This document shows positions 1 through 6,419 of a stretch of DNA of 42,348 nt, piece after piece. The notes beneath the pieces were generated by a model. It saw nothing but the letters and a program-made list of their open reading frames with translations. It did not search any database and was not told the origin of the DNA. The translations under genes and the position numbers were made by a program. Each line of letters begins with the position of its first letter. Within the stretch, counting starts at the first letter, position 1. The stretch is from Desulfobacterales bacterium. Lineage in GTDB: Bacteria; Desulfobacterota; Desulfobacteria; Desulfobacterales; SURF-7. Where the stretch lies: assembly GCA_028277765.1 (NCBI GenBank), contig JANQFQ010000036.1, positions 1 through 42,348 of the forward strand, given 5' to 3'.

Positions 1-46
1 CATAAGTTTCGTTTGAATAGTAAAAAACACTATTCAACTCAGCTTT
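1..46 (+). repeat. Dispersed hairpin repeat, copy 1 (left end cut by window)
   Basis: The core is an inverted repeat, TTGAATAGT and ACTATTCAA, around a 7-nt loop, flanked by CATAAGTTTCG on the left and CTCAGCT on the right. Related copies lie at about 13563-13621 and 41775-41831. The other copies extend further left, starting TATACC, so this one is truncated by the window edge. Confidence 0.75.
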
Positions 47-74
47 ATACATATTAACTATCAAAGCGTCAATC

Positions 75-162
75 ATAATTTGCGTAGTTTGACTGTCCCA
101 AATCGGTTTAAATCGGTTTGACTGTCCCCATTTTTTGATAATTTGCGTAGTTTGACTGTCCC
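75..162 (+). repeat. Direct repeat pair ending in TTTGACTGTCCC
   Basis: Bases 75-99 and 138-162 are identical over 25 bp (ATAATTTGCGTAG followed by TTTGACTGTCCC). A third TTTGACTGTCCCC lies at 117-129, preceded by a tandem AAATCGGTTT duplication. These resemble small non-coding repeats rather than coding sequence. I cannot assign them to a named family. Confidence 0.7.
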
Positions 163-430
163 GATTTTTTTGTCTTGTGAGATGTTCCTTCTGATTTTTA
201 TTGGGCAAATTGTTTCATTTATACTTTTAACCAGGGCAAAAGCACCTGACCATTCAGCCGTTTTTAATACCTAAAAGGCCTGCGTTTGTTTCTATGGCAT
301 AATATAATTGACTTAAAAGCAATGCACCTGTAAATATTCTTCAGGAAAAATTTTTTACAGGTTTTATCTTTTTTAAACAATTCAATTAAACATATTCCTG
401 TAACCGGAAAACCATTATTGAAGAGGTACT

Positions 431-1441
431 ATGAGCAGAAAAATAATCACCCTGGCACGTCACATTATCGAAGAAGAACGGAAACACCCAAAAGCAACAG
501 GCAAATTTACGGATTTAATGAGCGACATCGCTTTTGCCTCAAAACTGATTTCATATCACACGAACAAGGCTGGCTTGATGGGAATCCTTGGTGAGACAAA
601 AGATATGAACGTCCAGGGTGAAGTTGTTAAGCACCTGGATGTTTTTGCGAATGAAACCATGATAAAAGCACTGGATCATGGTGGACACACTTGTGTAATG
701 GCATCAGAAGAAGATGAGGACATCATTCCATTGCCTGAAGAATATCCCTTGGGAAACTATGTGGTCCTGTTCGATCCCTTGGATGGTTCTTCAAACATAG
801 ACGCCAATGTAAGCGTAGGCACTATTTTTTCCATTTACAACCGTACTACTCCTGAAGGCAGACCTGGAACAGAAAAAGACTGCCTGCAGAAGGGGCGCAA
901 GCAGGTGTGTGCGGGTTATGTGATTTACGGTTCAAGCACCATGCTGGTCTACACGACTGGAAATGGAGTGCATGGGTTTACCCTGGACCCAAGCTATGGA
1001 GAATTCATACTATCCCATCCAAACATTAAAATACCCTCAAAAGGAAAAATCTACAGTGTTAATGAAAGTAATTATGACTACTGGGACCAGGAGATTAAAA
1101 ACTATATCCATTATATCAAACAGATCGATAAAGAGACCGGCCGTCCCCTGACTTCACGCTATATCGGTTCCCTGGTGTCTGATGTACACCGAAACCTTTT
1201 ATACGGCGGCATCTTCCTGTATCCTGCCAATTCCAAGGCGCCCACAGGCAAACTCCGTTTAGCTTATGAAGGGAATCCAATGGCCATGATCGTTGAAGAA
1301 GCAGGGGGTAAAGCATCAAATGGAAAGCAGCGGATACTTGATATCCAACCTGAAATCCTGCACCAGCGCGTGCCCCTGTTTATAGGATCAAAAGAAGACG
1401 TGGAATTGTTAGAAACATTTATTGCGGGGAAAAAGCCTTAA
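431..1441 (+). CDS. fbp: Fructose-1,6-bisphosphatase, class I
   Basis: This enzyme hydrolyses fructose 1,6-bisphosphate to fructose 6-phosphate and phosphate in the cytosol, the committed step of gluconeogenesis. The 336-aa length is normal for class I enzymes. Family motifs are clear: the metal-binding FDPLDGSSNID near residues 113-123, the acidic SEEDEDI just before it, NVSVGTIFSIY after it, and the C-terminal LAYEGNPMAMIVEEAGG active-site segment. The gene stands alone. Upstream are repeats, and downstream lie a weak GC hairpin (CCCCTC-GT-GAGGGG, about 1459-1472) and the converging defence cassette. A purine-rich GAAGAGG about 7 nt before the ATG supports the start. Assignment is secure from family motifs. 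Confidence 0.96.
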   Translation: MSRKIITLARHIIEEERKHPKATGKFTDLMSDIAFASKLISYHTNKAGLMGILGETKDMNVQGEVVKHLDVFANETMIKALDHGGHTCVMASEEDEDIIPLPEEYPLGNYVVLFDPLDGSSNIDANVSVGTIFSIYNRTTPEGRPGTEKDCLQKGRKQVCAGYVIYGSSTMLVYTTGNGVHGFTLDPSYGEFILSHPNIKIPSKGKIYSVNESNYDYWDQEIKNYIHYIKQIDKETGRPLTSRYIGSLVSDVHRNLLYGGIFLYPANSKAPTGKLRLAYEGNPMAMIVEEAGGKASNGKQRILDIQPEILHQRVPLFIGSKEDVELLETFIAGKKP

Positions 1442-1570
1442 TTTTCCTTTATAAAATCCCCCTCGTGAGGGGAATCAAACAACAAAATCGAGACAGACTA
1501 ATTTTTATCAAAAAAGTTTCTGACAAAAACTGTCATGCTTCTGTATCAAAATCTTCATATATTTTTTATA

Positions 1571-1810
1571 CTATTTTGAAAAATATTTTTCAAAGAGTGA
1601 TTTTGCCCTATTGAAGCCTTCTTCGGATATAGCAACGGACTTTGCCTTCCCGACCGGATTCGAGATATAGCTCTTTTCATGAAACCGGTTCATAGTACCC
1701 CAGTCAAATCCTTTCCACACCCGTGCCCCATAACCTTCCTCACGATTATGTGAAACCAGATAAAGCAGGGCCAATGTGAATTCATCAACTTTGTCTTTGT
1801 CGAAATTCAT
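1571..1810 (-). CDS. DUF6429 family small protein
   Basis: A 79-aa protein whose sequence (KVDEFTLALLYLV, then RVWKGFDWGTMNRFHEK and SNPVGKAKSVAISEEG) matches my recollection of the DUF6429 family. Those are small proteins of unknown function found widely in bacteria, often near mobile or accessory DNA. An AAGGA ribosome-binding site lies about 9 nt before the ATG. It is the last gene of the minus-strand cassette that starts with the primase-helicase, separated from the nuclease candidate by only 19 bp, so co-transcription is likely. A role in the defence cassette is inferred from position only. Confidence 0.8.
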   Translation of the reverse strand: MNFDKDKVDEFTLALLYLVSHNREEGYGARVWKGFDWGTMNRFHEKSYISNPVGKAKSVAISEEGFNRAKSLFEKYFSK

Positions 1811-1829
1811 GTTAATTTTCCTTTTTTAA

Positions 1830-2462
1830 TTATACTGAAAGAAAAATATGGTAGATGGTAAAATAACGATTTTCAAGGTCATGCAGAGTTTCATCAACAG
1901 GTTCGTCCGGCAATATTTTGGATCGGACAAACCGCTTAGGCTTCATGAGTTTAAGCTTTTCCGCATGGTTTTTGACATATCTGTCAATTCCGGTGCGCAC
2001 CTTATCGATTTTTCCGTCAAAAACATATCCCAGCATGGCCCCTTCTTTCATAAAGGGTGAATATTGACCGCTGACAAACCGCATCATTCCATCATTTACA
2101 TATTTATCGTTTCCCGAATCCAGTCGCCCATTGGGAGAACGAACACGTAATCGTTTCGCTTCAATCACAAAATATACTTCATGCCCATGGCCACAAGACA
2201 CAAGCAAATCAGTACTCCCTTCGAGATTATCCGTATCATCATTTACGGACAGAATTCCTGTTTGCGGGCGAATATCAAGCGGGCCATCACGAAATTCAGG
2301 GATTTTTATTAATCCCCTGCAGAGCCTGTAGCTGATCTTGTTCTCAAATTCATTGTCTGATTTTTTTCGAAGTGAGACGCCTGCTTGAAAAATGGAGGAC
2401 AGGACAACAACGATATATCCCTTTGGAAACACTTTATTAAAAACCCCGACATCACTATTCAT
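1830..2462 (-). CDS. PD-(D/E)xK-type nuclease candidate beside DNA methyltransferase
   Basis: An approximately 210-aa protein of unrecognised family. It carries the pattern of a PD-(D/E)xK nuclease core: a helix glutamate near E39-E41 (NEFENKISYRL), an aspartate at D86 (GSTDLLV) and E102-A-K104 (YFVIEAKRL) on the next strand. I therefore suggest it is the cleavage partner of the methyltransferase encoded just upstream. The gene starts on an ATG whose first base is the last base of the methyltransferase stop (TGATG), typical of translational coupling. A TTG one codon earlier is possible but less likely. Being a restriction nuclease is inference; the acidic/lysine pattern is visible in the sequence. 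Confidence 0.65.
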   Translation of the reverse strand: MNSDVGVFNKVFPKGYIVVVLSSIFQAGVSLRKKSDNEFENKISYRLCRGLIKIPEFRDGPLDIRPQTGILSVNDDTDNLEGSTDLLVSCGHGHEVYFVIEAKRLRVRSPNGRLDSGNDKYVNDGMMRFVSGQYSPFMKEGAMLGYVFDGKIDKVRTGIDRYVKNHAEKLKLMKPKRFVRSKILPDEPVDETLHDLENRYFTIYHIFLSV

Positions 2463-5400
2463 CAAACTTCCTCTTTGCCGAGAGCGATCTCGCCGTAAAT
2501 CCTCGCGGCATCATTGAGAGCGGATGTTCGAGTCCAGTTTATCAGAATGTCAGGCCGAACGATATGTATCTTTTTTCCATGGGAAAAAAGTATGTCCCGG
2601 CTATATATTAAGGTGCCCTGATCTGTTGCCATATGATCGTGATATTTCTTCAGAGTATTAAATAGATGTCTTGAAATGGATTTCGGTTTGAAGTCCAATT
2701 CCGTGTCGGAAATGCTCAAGGTAACCATTGCAAGACCGGTCTGCTCATCTATACCACCTACAGCGCCAATACGGTATTCAGAGCCCTCGGCTTTTGCCCA
2801 TCCATTCAGTGTTTTGGTCAAAGTGTTTGCGTATACGGACAAACCTTGCCGGTCATAAGGCAACGCATTTGCTTTTTCTGTTTGATCAAGCGTAAGGATT
2901 TTAGGCGACCTCCATGTCGTTGGCGTGGAACTGGGCTCAAACACATGAATCGTGTCCTCTATTAAACTGATGTCCTGCTCTGTCAGGCCAAAGTATTGAT
3001 AAATCAACGGTTCAAATTCTTCCTGAAGTGCTTCAACCCGCTTTTTTCGATCCTGGTTCCATTGTTTGGTGAAGTCCGTTTTATCTTTGTCAAACATGGA
3101 ACATTTTTCAGCATCTGTTTTCAACTTGTCATAAGCTTTTCCCAACTCGGCACAAAGATCGTCAACTCGCCGAACAATGTCCCTTACGATTTCCTCTGCA
3201 TCCGACGAAATAAACTCGTGTCCAGACAAAGGGAAAGGAACGCGAAGAAGTTCAACGAAATTGACATAGTCTCTCTCGGTTCCCCAATTTGCCGATGTAT
3301 GAAATAAAAAGTACTTCGCTAGTTTTGATCGTAAATATACGGTAAGAAACAACAGTAAGTCCGCATCTTCATATGGCCCAGATATTGATTGCAAATAATG
3401 TTGAAAAAGCACATCATGATTAGAATATGCCACGTTACCAAATCCTCGGCTAATGAGTACCATCGGAGTTCTGAACAAATTACTATTTGGCGCACGTCTC
3501 ATAAACTTTTTTGACGCCTCAATTCTTTTTAATGCGCCATCAAGAGTTATAAAATCTGTTTTCAACAGAGATATCGGTAAATACTGGTCTGCAGGGACAA
3601 AATGAGAATCGATCTTCCAAGGATTCGGTTTCGGGTTTGGATATTTAGGATTATTTTTTGCTTTTTCGGGATAGTATGGCTGAAACCCTTGCCCTTTAAT
3701 CCACCGTTTGCCTTCCTTCGGCGACCCTGCTAGATCTGAAAGCGGCGGTAAAGATTGAAGAAAATCAAGCAGTTTTTGATCCCTGCGTGTCCCCCACAGT
3801 CTGCGTTTCCAAATAACAGGAGCGGTTCTTGCTTGAGCCGCGCTTAAGACATCCGCTAAAGGTATCCATGATCGATCATAGGGATTCACAGGGATAACGC
3901 CCTGCCGAAGCCCGTCACGATGAAATTTCGGGGCGGAAAACTCAACCAAGTGGTGTTTCGCTTCCGGCGGTGTGTTTCTGAAACGAGCGATAAAAGCTGG
4001 CGTTTTTGCATTCTGGAACAATAGACGGCGATAGTCCGCCAGCTGTATAACCTTTTCCAGTGTCACCGTTATAAGCCATTCCGACTGAAACGTATCAGTC
4101 TGGTTTTGAAGAATTTTGGTGGGCAGCAGCAGACACCCGATTCCGTTTTCCCGAAGAAATCGGGGCGTTTTTTCCATAAATTTCTGCGCGAGCTGTTTGC
4201 GTCCCCTACCTTCCCAGGGTGGATTTCCTATTATGCAACCGAAAGACTGGTCTGAAAGGATTTTTTCATTAAGAAAATCCGCTTTGTATATAATGGGAAT
4301 ATCCGCTTTGGGACTATTATTTTTATCCCCGTAATCAATTAGTCTGGGGAGAGGCTTACCGGTTCTTTCCACATATTCCTGGATATCGGGCGGATTAAAA
4401 TAATCCAGAAAGGCGAGATAAAGACTGAAAGATGCAATTCTGCAGGCTGTTTCCGACAAATCGATCCCGCGAATTTGACGGGCAAGGATCTCCTGGAGCG
4501 CTTTTGCTTTTGTAGTATAGCGCACCCGTTTTGTCTGATTTCGCATCCATCGGTTGGCAAGGCGGTTGAACAGAATGACAAGAAAAATCCCCGATCCGCA
4601 TGCCGGATCAAGAAAAGAGCTGTCAAGAACATCCGGATCATCGTGTACTGCCGTATCCACTACCATCTCCGCCAGAAATCGGGGCGTGTAAAACGCTCCT
4701 GTTTTCCGCTGCTTTTCCCGATTCTCAACAGAAAGAAAATCCTGATAAATAGCACTGATAGTTTCTACTGGGATCATCTTAAAATTATACGGCCAGAATC
4801 CAAGCGACATTTGTCCGGATTTCACATCATGACCACCAAGGAAGAGTATTAAATGCTTCATATGGGCGGACCGGATGAGGCGCTTCTCCTTATGCAGGTC
4901 CTGGTCAAACATGTTTCCGTTGAAACGCTTTTTAAGATCATGAAAAAGATTATATAAATAATCCAGTTGATCCTTGAATGAGAGTTCTTCCAGCTGATTG
5001 ACGAGAAGTGTTGTCCCTGTCTTATTGTCTTTCCAGGCCCGGTCTTTTTTTCCAACAGACACAATGCCCCGGTCAAAAAGATAACAAAGGAAAAGAACAC
5101 GCCCGATAAATGCATGGGCCTGGTTTGTATCGAGTTTCTTGTCGTTATCGATCAATTTGTTTCTAAACGCACTGAGATTGTCAAGAAGCAATTTGTCGAC
5201 AGTTTGATCAGGGTCGAATTTTTTTTGATTGGTTTCATAATAGCGCCCGGTGGCAAGCGCATGATAAAAAGCTTGTATTTGCCGAACATAATCCGCCTTG
5301 GACAGTATTTCAACGAGCGCCGCTACTTCTTCGTCTTCCGGATCTTTTTCCGGTTTAGCCAGTCCCGAATAGATGTAAACATTTGCGGGATCAGCCAGGA

Positions 5401-5683
5401 TAAGGACATTGGCCACTCCCTGGTTCCAGAAAAGCCTTTGAAACTGAACACGCTCCTGGGAAGAGAACGGTCGACCATACTCTTTCAGGTATAAAATAGG
5501 GCGGCCATCCTGTACAAGAATACCGTCAAGTTGTAACTCATGCCATGCACGGCTGACAACCGAATAATACCCCAGTAGATTCTCATCCCTTTGGATTGCA
5601 TCTAAAGAGGTATAAAAAAACATACCTGGCGCAGTTGAAATATGAGCTTCAACAAATGGTATTTCCGTTGTCGTATTGTTCAT
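2462..5683 (-). CDS. Eco57I-like / type IIG-like adenine-specific DNA methyltransferase
   Basis: A 1073-aa protein with the hallmarks of a gamma-class N6-adenine DNA methyltransferase: GAFYTP at residues 329-334, S-adenosylmethionine motif I DPACGSG at 359-365, and catalytic motif IV NPPW at 487-490. The long C-terminal half (about 500-1073) probably holds target recognition. The N-terminal 120 residues look like a degenerate nuclease fold: DGILVQDGRPILYLKEY resembles a D...ExK strand pair but lacks the usual glutamate. Such large proteins occur as single-chain type IIG restriction-modification enzymes or as methylase subunits of phage-defence systems. It starts 1 nt after the LexA-like stop and overlaps the nuclease candidate by 1 nt, so the three probably form one transcript. 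The methyltransferase assignment is firm; the system type is not. Confidence 0.88.
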   Translation of the reverse strand: MNNTTTEIPFVEAHISTAPGMFFYTSLDAIQRDENLLGYYSVVSRAWHELQLDGILVQDGRPILYLKEYGRPFSSQERVQFQRLFWNQGVANVLILADPANVYIYSGLAKPEKDPEDEEVAALVEILSKADYVRQIQAFYHALATGRYYETNQKKFDPDQTVDKLLLDNLSAFRNKLIDNDKKLDTNQAHAFIGRVLFLCYLFDRGIVSVGKKDRAWKDNKTGTTLLVNQLEELSFKDQLDYLYNLFHDLKKRFNGNMFDQDLHKEKRLIRSAHMKHLILFLGGHDVKSGQMSLGFWPYNFKMIPVETISAIYQDFLSVENREKQRKTGAFYTPRFLAEMVVDTAVHDDPDVLDSSFLDPACGSGIFLVILFNRLANRWMRNQTKRVRYTTKAKALQEILARQIRGIDLSETACRIASFSLYLAFLDYFNPPDIQEYVERTGKPLPRLIDYGDKNNSPKADIPIIYKADFLNEKILSDQSFGCIIGNPPWEGRGRKQLAQKFMEKTPRFLRENGIGCLLLPTKILQNQTDTFQSEWLITVTLEKVIQLADYRRLLFQNAKTPAFIARFRNTPPEAKHHLVEFSAPKFHRDGLRQGVIPVNPYDRSWIPLADVLSAAQARTAPVIWKRRLWGTRRDQKLLDFLQSLPPLSDLAGSPKEGKRWIKGQGFQPYYPEKAKNNPKYPNPKPNPWKIDSHFVPADQYLPISLLKTDFITLDGALKRIEASKKFMRRAPNSNLFRTPMVLISRGFGNVAYSNHDVLFQHYLQSISGPYEDADLLLFLTVYLRSKLAKYFLFHTSANWGTERDYVNFVELLRVPFPLSGHEFISSDAEEIVRDIVRRVDDLCAELGKAYDKLKTDAEKCSMFDKDKTDFTKQWNQDRKKRVEALQEEFEPLIYQYFGLTEQDISLIEDTIHVFEPSSTPTTWRSPKILTLDQTEKANALPYDRQGLSVYANTLTKTLNGWAKAEGSEYRIGAVGGIDEQTGLAMVTLSISDTELDFKPKSISRHLFNTLKKYHDHMATDQGTLIYSRDILFSHGKKIHIVRPDILINWTRTSALNDAARIYGEIALGKEEV

Positions 5684-5684
5684 T

Positions 5685-6318
5685 TTAAGAATGCATCCGC
5701 CTGAATATGACCTTAACTACGCCTTGTATCATAATTCTTTCAAAAGGTATCAAATCAAGAAATTCCGGATTTTCAGCTTTTAGATAAAACAGTCCTTTCT
5801 TCTTTGCAAGCGTCTTCAGGGTATTTTCTCCATCGATCAGCGCCACAACCACATCATTTTCATTGGGGGACATGTCCGCATCAGCAACAACCCAATCTCC
5901 CTCATGGATACCCCGGCCTTCCATTGAATCACCCCTGACCTGCAAAGCAAACATCCGATGATTCCTGGAGTTGCCAAGCATTGACAGATCCACAGCAATG
6001 GTCCCGAGATTATACTCATCCTGCTCTTCAGGATAGCCAGCAGCAATATCCCCTAAAACCGGAACAGAAATTATTTCGTCGTTTAATCCTCTCCCTGGGA
6101 CATTCAATTCAATACCACGGGAGCGTCCGGCATGACGACGCAAATATCCTTTTTTTTCAAGAGCAAACACATGATCCACGGCAGCTTTTGGGCCTTTAAA
6201 TCCGAAATGATCCGAGATTTCCCTATATGTAGGAGAATTACCTTTTTTTTGTTTAAATTCTACAATAAATTCAAGAATTTCAGCTTGCCTTGATGTGAGA
6301 TCATCGTAACTATACATT
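5685..6318 (-). CDS. LexA/S24-type self-cleaving repressor controlling the defence cassette
   Basis: The LexA architecture is complete: an N-terminal winged helix beginning YDDLTSRQAEILEFI, a hinge, and a C-terminal S24 peptidase domain. Cleavage site, nucleophile and general base are all present. Counting from the upstream start at 6341 they are AG at 101-102 in GDIAAGYP, serine 139 in GDSM and lysine 176 in TLKTL. I prefer the start at 6318, which gives the usual short LexA N-terminus; a start at 6341 adds 8 residues. Neither has a strong ribosome-binding site. A perfect 18-bp palindrome at 6310-6327 spans this start codon and is a good autoregulatory operator. The gene sits inside the cassette, so it may be a local, DNA-damage-released repressor rather than the cell's SOS LexA. 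Confidence 0.85.
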
Positions 6319-6327
6319 TGTATAGTA
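6310..6327. promoter_or_regulatory. Candidate LexA-like operator palindrome
   Basis: ACTATACATTTGTATAGT is a perfect inverted repeat of two 8-bp arms around a central TT. It overlaps the preferred start codon of the LexA-like gene (ATG at 6318-6316, minus strand). A TTGACA hexamer on the minus strand lies upstream (plus-strand TGTCAA at 6351-6356), though its spacing to a good -10 box is not standard. Binding here would block transcription start or translation of the repressor gene and what follows. No second copy was seen upstream of the primase-helicase gene. Confidence 0.55.
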
Positions 6328-6419
6328 CTTTGACATAACACTATTGCCCTGTCAATACATGTTTTAAAGAAATTTTAATAAAATTCGACCGCTTTAAAGG
6401 CTTTTATTAACAACAAAAA

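Larger units (their letters stand above)
1..430. other. Repeat-rich leader region with no gene
   Basis: No convincing coding region is visible. Bases 1-46 are a copy of a hairpin repeat found again near 13.6 kb and 41.8 kb. Bases 75-162 hold two identical 25-bp copies of a sequence ending in TTTGACTGTCCC, with a third shorter copy between them. The rest is AT-rich and presumably carries the fbp promoter, which I could not place with confidence. Confidence 0.6.

Noticed and set aside
1459..1472. Rho-independent terminator after fbp
   Set aside because: The 6-bp CCCCTC/GAGGGG stem has no T-run after it, so it is mentioned under fbp but not listed as a terminator.
5685..6318. Naming the repressor as the housekeeping lexA
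   Set aside because: The sequence cannot distinguish a housekeeping LexA from a local paralog. Operon position and the unusual palindrome favour a local role, so no gene symbol is given.
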